Assembly (NCBI GenBank): GCA_964484135.1
Contig: CAZAEL010000015.1
Location: 1 to 49,474, forward strand
DNA length: 49,474 nucleotides
Origin: CAZAEL01 sp964484135
GTDB taxonomy: Bacteria; Elusimicrobiota; Elusimicrobia; FEN-1173
Direction: 5' to 3'
Under the pieces are notes generated by a model. It was given only the letters and a program-made list of their open reading frames with translations. It did no database searches and was not told the origin of the DNA. Every line of letters starts with the position of its first letter. Positions within the stretch are counted from its first letter, which is position 1. A program made the translations under genes and the position numbers. Below, in pieces: positions 41,136-49,474 of this stretch.

Positions 41136-42595
41136 AGGGGGATCCTGACCGTGAACGTGCTGCCCTTTTCCATTTCGGTGGACACCAGGATTTGCCCGCC
41201 GTGGGCTTCCACGATGCTTTGGCAGATCGCCAGGCCCAGGCCCGTGCCCTTGGCCTTGGTGGAGAAAAGGGGCTCGAAGATGTTTTTCAGGTGTTCCGGC
41301 GCGATGCCCGTGCCCGTGTCCTCGAAGTCCACCAGGAGGTAAGGGTGGTTTTTGTCGCCGTCCCGTTCCACGCGGGGACGGATCAGCAGTTTTCCTCCCT
41401 CGGGCATGGCCTGGAAGGCGTTGATGGCCAAATTGATGAAGACCTGGTTGATCCGCTGGGGGTCCAGCATGACCTGCGGGATCTCCTCGGCCTGGAGCAC
41501 CTCCAGCTTGACGCGCGGCGGGACGTCCAGGGAGCTCTTCAGTTCCTTCAGGAGGAGGTTGACGTCCGTGGGCTGGAGCGTCAACCGGACCACGCGGGAG
41601 AAATCCAGGAGATCGTTGATGATGTTGGTGGCGCTCTTGATCTCTTTTTCGGCCTGCTCCAGAAGTTCCTTCAGGGCGGGGTCCTGCGCGGCCAGAGGGT
41701 TGTCCTTGAGGGACTCCCGCAGGTAGTAAACCACGTTGCGCAGGGTGCCCAAGGGGTTCCTCAGCTCGTGGCCCACGCCCGAGGCCAGTTGGCCGATGGC
41801 CGCGAGTTTTTCGGAGCGGATGACCTTGTCGTGGGCTTCCTGGAGCTGGGCGATGGTGGAGGCCAGGGCCTGGCTCATCTGGTTGAAGCGGCCGGCCAGG
41901 TCGCCCAGCTCGTCTTTGGACAGGACGGGGACGACGGTCCCGTATCCGCCCCGCCCGATCTCTTCCGCGCCCTTGGCCAGGAGCCGGACCGGCAGCAGGA
42001 CGCTCCGCATGAGGAGCAGCGCCAGGCCCATGGCCAGGCCGCCGATGAGCACGACGATCCAAAGGACCTGACGGACGATCCGTTTTTCAACGGCCAGCAT
42101 GGAATGGAGGGGGATGCCCAGGCGGAGGGTGCCGAGGCGGACCCGGTTCTTTTGGGTTTCAAAGAGAAAGCTGTCTTCGCTTTGCCAGACGGGGATATGG
42201 ATGTCGAGCGAAGGGGCGCCGTGGAAAGAGGCCGGGCGGGACGAAGGGGTGTCGCCGGCCAGGGATTGGCGCGTGGCCGGGTCGGCGTAGATTTTCCCCG
42301 TTTCCACCACGTTGGTGTGGGACAGCACCTTGCCGTCGGGATCCAGGGCGGCGGCGTACAGGGCGTCCGCCTTGGCTTGCACCGATTGAAGGGACGGGAG
42401 AAGGAGCCGCTCGCTGCCGGAGGCGAACCCTTTGGCCAGGGCCTCCGACAGGTCGTTGGCCGCCGTGAGGCCCCGTTTTTCGACCTCTTCCAGGACGATG
42501 ACGTGCACGGCCCGCCGCGTCATGAGGGTGACGGCGCCGCCCGCCACGAGGGCCGTGGGGAGGAACAGGATGAAGAGTTTCGTCTGAAGCTTCAC
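41132..42595 (-). CDS. Membrane sensor histidine kinase
   Basis: 487 residues from GTG 42595. Two transmembrane helices (about 8-26 and 176-197) enclose a periplasmic domain of some 145 residues. HAMP ('LLPVRLLAKGAEEIGRGG'), HisKA with H276 in SGVGHELRNPLG, and HATPase ('NLAINAFQAMPEGGK', 'DTGTGIAPEH', 'KAKGTGLGLAI') follow. Its start overlaps the substrate-binding protein stop (GTGA), suggesting the binding protein docks on its periplasmic domain. Confidence 0.94.
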   Translation of the reverse strand: MKLQTKLFILFLPTALVAGGAVTLMTRRAVHVIVLEEVEKRGLTAANDLSEALAKGFASGSERLLLPSLQSVQAKADALYAAALDPDGKVLSHTNVVETGKIYADPATRQSLAGDTPSSRPASFHGAPSLDIHIPVWQSEDSFLFETQKNRVRLGTLRLGIPLHSMLAVEKRIVRQVLWIVVLIGGLAMGLALLLMRSVLLPVRLLAKGAEEIGRGGYGTVVPVLSKDELGDLAGRFNQMSQALASTIAQLQEAHDKVIRSEKLAAIGQLASGVGHELRNPLGTLRNVVYYLRESLKDNPLAAQDPALKELLEQAEKEIKSATNIINDLLDFSRVVRLTLQPTDVNLLLKELKSSLDVPPRVKLEVLQAEEIPQVMLDPQRINQVFINLAINAFQAMPEGGKLLIRPRVERDGDKNHPYLLVDFEDTGTGIAPEHLKNIFEPLFSTKAKGTGLGLAICQSIVEAHGGQILVSTEMEKGSTFTVRIPL

Positions 42596-43488
42596 GGCAG
42601 CACCCTGTCCGCCTTGCGCAGGACGTCCGGGGGGAACTTGAGCCCGGCCGCCTCGGCCGCGGAAACGCCCACGGTGACCCGTATCTTTTCGGGAAAGACG
42701 TATGGGGAGCCCGCCGTGGAGTCGTTGGACAGGAATTTTTGGGCCGTCAGGGCCGCGGTGCGCCCCACTTCCCGCAGGTCGCAGGAAACGGAGGCGGCGG
42801 CTCCCTTTTCCACCAAACCGTCGGTGGGGACGTAGAAAGGGACGTGGTTGGCCCGGGAGTATTCCTTGAAGACCGTGAAAGTCTGCGGGTTGATGAGGAC
42901 CGGATCCGGCGGGATCCAGAGCGCGTCCGGTTTTTTCTTGTCCAGGTCCCTGAGTCGGTCCGGCACTTCCTCGCCGTTGGGGACGCGCTGGACCAGCGTC
43001 TCGATGCCGAAGGCGGAAGAGGCGGACTGCATTTTCTTGACGTAGTTTTCCATGGCCGGGGACGACCAAAACACCGCCAGGCGCTTCAGTCCGGGCTGCA
43101 GCTCTTTGAGCTTTGTGAGCACGAACCCCTCCCGCGGCAGCATCTCGACCCGGATCGGCGGCCTGGAACGGTCCTTGGCGGAGAGCAGCGTCCCGGGCGC
43201 GAGGCAATAGACCACCAGCGCTTCCGGGGGATAGCGTCCCAGGGCCGCCTTGGCGCCGAACGTCACGATCACCTTGGCCCCGTTCAGCAGGGGGGAGGCG
43301 TCGTTCGGAGCCGTGAGAGAAGGGACCCGGCTCCCGAACGCCGCCGTGAATCCTTCGTGGGCCTCCTGGTAATAGGAAGACTGGGAGCTCAGGACGGCCA
43401 CGACGTCTTCGGCCCGGAGGGCGATGGAACACATGCCGAGAAGGAGGCTCGACAGTCCGGTCTGAAAAAGCTGACGCCGCGGGGGCAT
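42592..43488 (-). CDS. ABC-type substrate-binding protein (orphan)
   Basis: 298 residues with a signal peptide (FQTGLSSLLLGMCSIALRA). Two Rossmann-like lobes resemble the TrpX/ABC_sub_bind family ('AKVIVTFGAKAALGRYP', 'LKRLAVFWSSPAMENYVKKM', 'ALWIPPDPVLINPQTFTVF', 'VPFYVPTDGLVEKGAAASVS'). Members bind amino acids or other small ligands. No permease or ATPase is adjacent; the partner gene is a sensor kinase and the upstream gene a TonB receptor, so a signalling role is likely. Ligand is unknown. Confidence 0.85.
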   Translation of the reverse strand: MPPRRQLFQTGLSSLLLGMCSIALRAEDVVAVLSSQSSYYQEAHEGFTAAFGSRVPSLTAPNDASPLLNGAKVIVTFGAKAALGRYPPEALVVYCLAPGTLLSAKDRSRPPIRVEMLPREGFVLTKLKELQPGLKRLAVFWSSPAMENYVKKMQSASSAFGIETLVQRVPNGEEVPDRLRDLDKKKPDALWIPPDPVLINPQTFTVFKEYSRANHVPFYVPTDGLVEKGAAASVSCDLREVGRTAALTAQKFLSNDSTAGSPYVFPEKIRVTVGVSAAEAAGLKFPPDVLRKADRVLP

Positions 43489-43515
43489 GGAGGGGGGATG
43501 ACCGCGGGACCCGTG

Positions 43516-45489
43516 TCAGAAGGGGTGGGTGTAAGCCACCCTGGCGGTGTACGCGCGGGAGGGGCCCGGCAGGACCCCCTTGAGGTTGTTATACCCCGGC
43601 GGAAAATCGTACCCCCGGTCGAAGATGTCCCGGACGCCGAGGGAGACGTTCATGCCTTTGACCGCCAGGTCCCGCATCACCAGGTTGGCGTTGTAGATCG
43701 TAAAGGCGTTCAGGTGCGCCACGCCGGCCCCCTGCCGGATGAGGGCGTGCCTCCGGCTGAAATGGGACAGGGACGGGTGGAGCGAGATCCGCGGCGTGAA
43801 CTTGAGGCCGGCGACGGCGTTCACCCGATGGGCGGGGGCGCCGATGAGGTGGTCGGGATGCCCGGGCACGGCGTAGTTGGAGACGTTGTTCGTCGTGACG
43901 TCGTAATAGGCGTAGTTGGCGGTGAAATCCAGGCGGCGGGACCGGGCGCGGAGTTCGCTCTCCACGCCGCGGGTGCCGATCTTGCCGAAGTTGCTGTAGT
44001 TGCCCACGCCCGTGGCGGGGTCCGTGCCGTACACGATGGGGTCCTTGACGGTCACATGGTAGGCGTTGACCACCCACCAGAGGGACTTCGTGATCCTATA
44101 CCCCGCTTCCGTTTCGTAATTCGTGGCCTTTTCCGCCTTCAGCTCCGGCGCGCCGGGCAGCGTCCGGTTGGTGAGGATTCCGACGGGAGAGCGGAAGGAC
44201 TGGCTCGCCATGGCCTTGAAGTGGAACGGGCCCATGACCTTGGTCAGGGCGACGCGGGGGACGAAGGCCGCGCCGAAATCGTCCAGGGCGTCGTACCTGG
44301 CCCCCAGCGTGAGGTTCGCCAGGGGCGTGTCGGCCATGAGCTGGAGGAAGCCGGCGAAGTTGTCGAACCCGATGCGGTTCTTGCCGTTCCGGAAGGTTTC
44401 TTCGAAGGGGCCGGCGTTCTTGGGCCGGACCACGTCGCTCCGGGAATATTCCGCTCCGCCGAGCAGGTTGGTCTTGTCCGTCCACTTCCAAAGGCCCGTC
44501 AGGCCGGCGGTGGCGCGTTCGGCCCGTTTGTGGCTGGTGAACGCCTGGTCGGGCGCGTCCAGGACCCACGGATGGTCCCTCTTGTATTCCAACCGGGGGG
44601 TGAGCGTCAGGCTGTCCGTGGCTTTGTGGTCGTACTTGAGCTCCCCGATGTAGGTGTCGAAATCCTCGTCGTACGGCGCGCCCGTGTAATTGGCGCCCCA
44701 GAGGTCCATCTGGGTGGTGTGATAGGCGTTGGCCAGGCCGCGGAAGCTCAGGCCCTTGTACCCCAGGTGCAGGTTGACGTCCGACAAGTCCAGTTGGTTG
44801 GAAAGCCGCCGCGTGTCGCCGGCGAAGTCCGTGATGTCGTTTTGGCTCCGGTGTCCGCGGGAATAGGTGGCGTGCAGGGAGGAGGAAAAATCGCCGGCGG
44901 TCTTGCCGTATCCGGCGCTCACGCCCCGGCGCAGGAAGTCCTTGCTCATCTGGGCGTTGTTCACGGCGGCATAGGCGGCGTTTTCCTTGGCGCCGCGGGT
45001 GATGATGTTGATGACGGCCAGCTCCGCGAACCCGCCGTAGATGGCGGATCCGGGCCCCCGGATGACCTCGATCTTTTCGACGCTGTCCATGTTGAAGTGG
45101 TTGCCGAACTGGGTGGTGCCGAACACCCGTTCGTTCATCTCCAGGCCGTCCACCAGGAGCAGGATCTTGCCTTCTTCCGCCCAGATGCCGCGGAAGTGCG
45201 CGCTCACGACGCCTTCCACGTCGTTGCCGAAATTGAACCCGGGGACCAGCAGGGTGAGGACTTCCAGGAGGTCCTGGGCGCCGGAGTTGCGGATATCCTC
45301 CCGGGTGATGACGCTCACGATGCCGGGGGTTTCACGGAGGGAGGTGTCGGTGAGGGAGGCGATGCTGACCACGGCGTTCCCCAGGACTTCCTCCTGGAAG
45401 AACATGAAGGCTTCGTCGTCGGCGCGGGCCGCCAGCGCCTGCTGCAAGGCGATAGACGCGGAGAGCAGAAGTCTCAGATAACGTCTCAT
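43516..45489 (-). CDS. TonB-dependent outer-membrane receptor
   Basis: 657 residues with a signal peptide. The plug domain (about 40-160) shows 'PGIVSVITREDIRNSGAQDL', 'ILLLVDGLEMNERVFG', 'VEKIEVIRGPGSAIYGG' and 'INIITR'. Then a long beta barrel ends in 'YTARVAYTHPF', with the terminal aromatic typical of outer-membrane barrels. It imports or senses a ligand with energy from TonB. No TonB or ExbBD genes are in the window. A GGGGGGAAACCC stretch serves as SD. It opens the receptor-binding protein-kinase series. Confidence 0.95.
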   Translation of the reverse strand: MRRYLRLLLSASIALQQALAARADDEAFMFFQEEVLGNAVVSIASLTDTSLRETPGIVSVITREDIRNSGAQDLLEVLTLLVPGFNFGNDVEGVVSAHFRGIWAEEGKILLLVDGLEMNERVFGTTQFGNHFNMDSVEKIEVIRGPGSAIYGGFAELAVINIITRGAKENAAYAAVNNAQMSKDFLRRGVSAGYGKTAGDFSSSLHATYSRGHRSQNDITDFAGDTRRLSNQLDLSDVNLHLGYKGLSFRGLANAYHTTQMDLWGANYTGAPYDEDFDTYIGELKYDHKATDSLTLTPRLEYKRDHPWVLDAPDQAFTSHKRAERATAGLTGLWKWTDKTNLLGGAEYSRSDVVRPKNAGPFEETFRNGKNRIGFDNFAGFLQLMADTPLANLTLGARYDALDDFGAAFVPRVALTKVMGPFHFKAMASQSFRSPVGILTNRTLPGAPELKAEKATNYETEAGYRITKSLWWVVNAYHVTVKDPIVYGTDPATGVGNYSNFGKIGTRGVESELRARSRRLDFTANYAYYDVTTNNVSNYAVPGHPDHLIGAPAHRVNAVAGLKFTPRISLHPSLSHFSRRHALIRQGAGVAHLNAFTIYNANLVMRDLAVKGMNVSLGVRDIFDRGYDFPPGYNNLKGVLPGPSRAYTARVAYTHPF

Positions 45490-45523
45490 GGGTTTCCCCC
45501 CTTGGGGCGTGTTTACGGCGTTT

Positions 45524-45898
45524 TCAGGTTTTGTCGGCCGCGGAGGACGTCATCTCCTTGACGATCCGCAGCAGCTCGTTGACGTCGAACGGTTTGGACA
45601 TGTGGGCGTCCGCCCCGCAGGCCTGGACGGCCACCTTGTCCTTTTCATAGTCCCGGCTGGTCAAAAGCAGGATTTTGCGCTGGGGAAATTTTTCCGACAG
45701 GGCCTCCGCCACGTGGTACCCGTCCAGGTAGGGCATGGTCACGTCCAGGATGTACATGTCGAATTCCCCGGCTTGTCCGTCTTTCAGGGCCTGCCGGCCG
45801 TCCGTGGCCGTGGACACCGTGTGGCCCCCCATCTCCAGGGTCATCTTGAGCAGTTCCAGCGTGTCCAGGTCGTCGTCCGCCACGAACAGTTTGGCCAT
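45524..45898 (-). CDS. Single-domain response regulator (CheY-like)
   Basis: 124 residues, one receiver: VADDD near 6-10, phospho-acceptor D52 in ILDVTMPYLDG, LLTSRD switch, MSKPFDV Lys. No output domain. It lies between dnaE (25 bases) and the TonB receptor (34 bases). GGGGGAGA is its SD; a TAAAAT 14 bases before the ATG may be a -10 without a clear -35. Confidence 0.93.
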   Translation of the reverse strand: MAKLFVADDDLDTLELLKMTLEMGGHTVSTATDGRQALKDGQAGEFDMYILDVTMPYLDGYHVAEALSEKFPQRKILLLTSRDYEKDKVAVQACGADAHMSKPFDVNELLRIVKEMTSSAADKT

Positions 45899-45923
45899 GG
45901 AAGTCTCCCCCGATTTTAGCCCA

Positions 45924-48900
45924 TTAGGAGCGGAGTTCCCAGCAGTCCCGCCCCAGGAGTTTCTCCGCTTCGTGCAGGAATCCGTCGGTCGCGGCCACTT
46001 TGTGCTCGGTGAGCAGGGCGTACTCTCCGTGGGTCGGCGTCTGCAGCCGCAGGACCAGCTGGCATTTCCCCGGATGCTCCTGGCAGATCTTTTGGATCTT
46101 GTTCAGGGGCTCCTCCTCCAGGCCGGCGGTGGACAGGGTCAGCACCACGCGGCTGGCCAGGCGTTCCCGCGCCTCTTTGAGGGGGATCACGTCGTCCACC
46201 AGGATTTCCCGCTGGTCGTTGCGGGCCTCCGCCCGCCCGTGCACCACCACCATCTCGTGGGCCATGAGGGACTTGGACACCGCCCCGTAGGCCTTGGGAA
46301 AGACCACGCACTCGACTTCCCCTTCCAGGTCCTCCAGCTTGAACCGCGCCATGGCGTGGCCCGCCTTGGTGATGGTTTTCTTGGTGTTTACGATCATCCC
46401 CGCCACGCGCACCTTGGTCCCGCCTTCCGGCAGCTGGCCCAGCGTGCAGTTGGTGTAGCTTTTCAGTTCCCGCCGGTACCGCGCCAGGGGATGTCCCGAC
46501 AGGTAGCACCCGAGCATCTCCTTTTCATGGGCCAGGAGCGTGTGCTCCGGCCATTCGGTCTCCGCCGGGGCGCCCGTCCTCGCCAGAGAAGGGGCGGCGG
46601 GGCGGCCGGCCACGGCGCTCATGTCGAAGAGGGCGGCCTGTCCCACGAGGGCTTCTTCCCTCGTGCGGGAGGAGCGGGCCAGCAGGTCCTCGATCTGGGA
46701 AAAGAGGTGGGCGCGCCAGCCGCAGAGCTCCAGCATCCTGACTTCTTCGGTTTCGGTTCCCAGGACCGGCCGGAGGCTGTCGAAGGCCCCGGCCTTGACC
46801 AGGGATTCCACCACTTTCCGGTTGGCCTGGCGCGTGTCCACGCGGGCGCAGAAATCCTCCAGGGACTGAAAAGGGCCTTTTTCCCGCCGGGCCTGCAGCA
46901 GGGAAGCCACGGCCCCCTCGCCCACGTTCTTCACGGACAGGAGGCCGAAGCGGATCCGGGGGCGCTCTTTCTCCGCGGGGGCGCTCTCCACCACGAACAC
47001 GTCCTCGGATTTTTGCACGTCGGGGGGCAGGATCTCGATGTCCATTTCCTCCGCCTCCCCGATGTAGGTGACGAGCTTGGACTCGACCTCCTTGGAGCCC
47101 AGGTTGGAGTGGCCGATTTCGGACGTGAGGAGCGCGGCCATGTATTCCACGGGGTAGTTGGCTTTCAGGTAGGCGGTCTGGTACGCCACCAGGCCGTAGG
47201 CCGAGGCGTGGCTCTTGTTGAAGCCGTACCCGCCGAACTGGACGATCAGTTCGAAAATCTTCTGGGCGATCTTGGCGTCCACGTTTTTCTTCTTGCAGCC
47301 CTCCAGGAAGGCCCCCCGCTGCTGTTCCAGGATCTCCGGAATTTTTTTGCCCATGGCCTTGCGCAGGACGTCCGCCTGCCCCGGCGTGTAGCCCGCCAGG
47401 ACCTGGGCGATCTGCATGACTTGCTCCTGGTACACGATGATGCCGTAGGTGTCCTTGAGCAGGGGTTCCAGGAGCGGGTGGTCGTACTTGACCTTGGAGC
47501 GGGCGTGTTTGCGGGCCACGAACTCGTCCAGCATGCCGGAGCCCATGGGGCCCGGCCGGTACAGGGAGATGAGCGCCACCACGTCGGACAGGCTGGTGGG
47601 CTTGAGCTTGCGGAGCAGGTCCCGCATGCCGCCGGATTCCAGCTGGAACACGCCCCCGGTGCGGGCCTGGGCCAGGAGCCGGTACGTGGCCGCGTCGTCC
47701 AAGGGGATGTCGTCCACGCTGAAGGCCGGGTTGTGCCGTTTCTTGACCAGGGCCACCGCGTCCCGGATCACGGACAGGGTCCGCAGGCCGAGGAAGTCGA
47801 TCTTCAGGAGCCCCAGCTTCAGGAGGGATTCGTCGTTGTATTGGGTGGTGACCACGTCGCGCGAGCCTTTGGCCAGGGGCACGTTTTGGGTGATGTCCCC
47901 GGCGGAGATGACGGTGCCGGCCGCGTGCACGCCCGTGTGGCGCTTGAGGCCCTCGAGCTTTTTGGCCAGGTCCAGGAGCTTCTGCACCTGGGGGTCCCGC
48001 TTGTACAGGTCCTGGAGGTCCGGCACGGTCTGGAGGGCGGAATGGATGGTGGTGCCCAGTTCCCGCGGGATGAGTCGGGCCACCTTGTCCACGTCGGCCA
48101 GCGGCATGTTGAGCACCCGGCCCACGTCCCGCACCACCAGGCGCGCCAGCATGGAGCCGAAGGTGATGATCTGGGCCACGCAGGATTCGCCGTACTTGTG
48201 GCGCACGTAGTCGATGACCTTCTCTCTTCCGTCGTCGGAGAAATCGATGTCCAGGTCGGGCATGGTGCGGCGTTCCGGGTTCAGGAACCGCTCGAAGAGC
48301 AGGCCGTGGGCGATGGGATCTATGCTGGTGATGGAAAGGGCGAAGGCCGTCAGGCTTCCGGCGCCGGAGCCGCGTCCGGGCCCCACCGGGATGCCCTCCC
48401 GGCGCGCGTAATGGATGAAGTCCCACACGATCAGGAAGTAGGTGGAAAAGCCCATCTTGCGGATGATGCTCAATTCATAGTCCAGGCGGGTCTTGTAGTC
48501 CGGCCGGATGTGGCCCAGGCGCTTCTTGAGGCCCTCCAGGCAGAGCTTTTCCAGGTAGGACTCGGGCGTCTCGCCCACGGGCAGGTCGTACCGGGGCAGG
48601 AGGATCTGGTCGAACTTCATCTGGAGGTGGCACCGTTCCGCGATGGCCAGGGTGTTGGCCAGGGCCTGGGGCGCCTCCGCGAAGGTCCGCGTCATCTCCT
48701 GGGGCATCTTGTAGTAGAACTCGGAGGTGGCGTACTTCATGCGCCGGGGATCGTCCAGCGTCTTGCCCGTGCCGATGCAAAGCAGAACGTCGTGGGCGAA
48801 GGAGTCGTCCTTGCGGAAGTAGTGGCAGTCGTTGGTGGCCACCACGGGCGCGCCGCTTTTCTTGGAAAGCTCCAGGAGCAGGGAGAAGACCCGTTTCTGA

Positions 48901-49472
48901 TCCGGGATGCCGTGGTCCATGAGCTCCAGAAAGAAGTTGTCCTTGCCGAACAGGGAGCGATAGTCGTCCAGGATCTGCGCGGCCCGCTCGGGCCGGTCCG
49001 ACAGGAGAGCCGAGGGGATCTCTCCCTTCAGGCAGCCGGAAAGGCCGATGAGCCCCTCCGCGTGGGCGCTCAGGAGCTCCCGGTCGATGCGGGGCTTGTA
49101 GTAATAACCTTCCAGGTACGCCTGGGAGGTCAGCTTCATGAGGTTTCGGTACCCGGTCTCGTTGTGCGCCAGGATGGTGATGTGGTGGGAGGCCTCCGAG
49201 GGGTTGCCCGTGCGGTCCAGGCGGGATTTGGGCGCGATGTACGCCTCCATCCCGATGATGGGGTTGATGCCCACCTCGGTGCAGACGCGGTAGAATTCCA
49301 CGGCGCCGAAGAGGTTGCCGTGGTCCGTGATGGCCAGCGCGGGGAACCGGGCCTGGGCCATGGTCTTGATGAACTCCGAGGGGTTGCCCTTTTCGTCGGT
49401 GAGACGGGTGGCCCCGTCCAGAAGGCTGTACTCCGTGTGGTTGTGGAGGTGGACGAACTCGGCGCGGGACAT
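45924..49472 (-). CDS. dnaE: DNA polymerase III alpha subunit
   Basis: 1182 residues, full length for DnaE1. N-terminal PHP domain (FVHLHNHTEYSLLDGATRL, 'ITDHGNLFGAVEFY') keeps the His/Asp metal ligands, so it may still proofread. The palm acid cluster D406/D408/D410 (PDLDIDFSDD) matches the catalytic Asp pair of E. coli. Fingers ('YQEQVMQIAQVLAGYTPGQAD'), tandem HhH and C-terminal OB fold ('VRVAGMIVNTKKTITKAGHA') follow. Start ATG 49472 lies two bases from the window edge. Confidence 0.97.
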   Translation of the reverse strand: MSRAEFVHLHNHTEYSLLDGATRLTDEKGNPSEFIKTMAQARFPALAITDHGNLFGAVEFYRVCTEVGINPIIGMEAYIAPKSRLDRTGNPSEASHHITILAHNETGYRNLMKLTSQAYLEGYYYKPRIDRELLSAHAEGLIGLSGCLKGEIPSALLSDRPERAAQILDDYRSLFGKDNFFLELMDHGIPDQKRVFSLLLELSKKSGAPVVATNDCHYFRKDDSFAHDVLLCIGTGKTLDDPRRMKYATSEFYYKMPQEMTRTFAEAPQALANTLAIAERCHLQMKFDQILLPRYDLPVGETPESYLEKLCLEGLKKRLGHIRPDYKTRLDYELSIIRKMGFSTYFLIVWDFIHYARREGIPVGPGRGSGAGSLTAFALSITSIDPIAHGLLFERFLNPERRTMPDLDIDFSDDGREKVIDYVRHKYGESCVAQIITFGSMLARLVVRDVGRVLNMPLADVDKVARLIPRELGTTIHSALQTVPDLQDLYKRDPQVQKLLDLAKKLEGLKRHTGVHAAGTVISAGDITQNVPLAKGSRDVVTTQYNDESLLKLGLLKIDFLGLRTLSVIRDAVALVKKRHNPAFSVDDIPLDDAATYRLLAQARTGGVFQLESGGMRDLLRKLKPTSLSDVVALISLYRPGPMGSGMLDEFVARKHARSKVKYDHPLLEPLLKDTYGIIVYQEQVMQIAQVLAGYTPGQADVLRKAMGKKIPEILEQQRGAFLEGCKKKNVDAKIAQKIFELIVQFGGYGFNKSHASAYGLVAYQTAYLKANYPVEYMAALLTSEIGHSNLGSKEVESKLVTYIGEAEEMDIEILPPDVQKSEDVFVVESAPAEKERPRIRFGLLSVKNVGEGAVASLLQARREKGPFQSLEDFCARVDTRQANRKVVESLVKAGAFDSLRPVLGTETEEVRMLELCGWRAHLFSQIEDLLARSSRTREEALVGQAALFDMSAVAGRPAAPSLARTGAPAETEWPEHTLLAHEKEMLGCYLSGHPLARYRRELKSYTNCTLGQLPEGGTKVRVAGMIVNTKKTITKAGHAMARFKLEDLEGEVECVVFPKAYGAVSKSLMAHEMVVVHGRAEARNDQREILVDDVIPLKEARERLASRVVLTLSTAGLEEEPLNKIQKICQEHPGKCQLVLRLQTPTHGEYALLTEHKVAATDGFLHEAEKLLGRDCWELRS

Positions 49473-49474
49473 GG

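Noticed and set aside
42739..45561. Very long plus-strand open frame (940 codons) opposite the TonB receptor and binding-protein genes
   Set aside because: It is an antisense shadow caused by high GC at third positions. It has Gly/Arg/Gln/His-rich low-information sequence and no domain, while the minus strand encodes a clear TonB receptor and binding protein.

Overview
The window is dense GC-rich bacterial DNA with almost no non-coding space. Most neighbouring genes overlap by 4 bases (ATGA or GTGA) or sit a few bases apart. TolC, TonB-receptor, PorV-like and YidC genes imply an outer membrane, so this is a Gram-negative organism. A subtilase with a FlgD-like C-terminal module, a PorV-like barrel and very GC-rich codons recall uncultivated lineages such as Elusimicrobiota, but I cannot fix the phylum from sequence alone. 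No rRNA, tRNA, CRISPR array, phage or full insertion sequence is visible.

Layout. 1-17675 (minus strand): an MFS permease (cut by the window edge), a GT-C-like membrane protein, a CDF metal exporter and an M23 peptidase; then mnmE-jag-yidC-yidD-rnpA-rpmH, the classic RNA/membrane-insertion cluster, with a strong promoter directly before rpmH; a PorV-like protein with a secreted S8 protease; a UDP-sugar decarboxylase, an unknown membrane protein, a glutamine amidotransferase, a HEPN-like protein and ispH. 17723-23669 (minus): an ECF sigma factor, its zinc-finger anti-sigma factor, a Spy/CpxP-like protein and a TolC-MacA-MacB tripartite exporter, which read as one envelope-stress operon. 23852-26028 (minus): a small cassette of WYL regulator, AlkC-like DNA repair protein and alpha-beta barrel protein. 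26137-35495: a ferredoxin diverging from a plus-strand operon that carries E3 (lpdA), lipA, a rhodanese, gcvT, gcvH, gcvPA, gcvPB, a secreted glycoamylase-like protein and a LipM-like lipoyl-attachment enzyme, so nearly the whole glycine cleavage system and its cofactor assembly. 35496-37329 (minus): truA and asd. 37447-45898 (minus): a sensory locus with a TonB receptor, an orphan substrate-binding protein, a membrane histidine kinase, a REC-kinase hybrid, single and tandem receivers and a radical SAM enzyme. 45924-49472: dnaE, complete.

The most striking signal is a family of four palindromic elements of 64-65 bp (3935-3999, 7389-7453, 19687-19751, 23075-23138). Each has a long outer stem enclosing two small hairpins that share 3-4 bases. 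The inner stems change sequence but keep pairing. In three copies the element begins exactly at the stop codon of one gene and ends exactly at the GTG start of the next. Removing the element together with one copy of its flanking 3-base repeat regenerates a 4-base stop/start overlap. In the fourth copy removal restores a different C-terminus for the sigma factor. This looks like a small mobile element with a 3-base target duplication that enters overlapping stop/start codons without breaking either gene.

A second theme is transcription start. rpmH, the ferredoxin gene and lpdA each have a good -35/-10 pair whose -10 box ends only 6-8 bases before the ATG, which predicts leaderless mRNAs; ispH has a -10 box in the same place.
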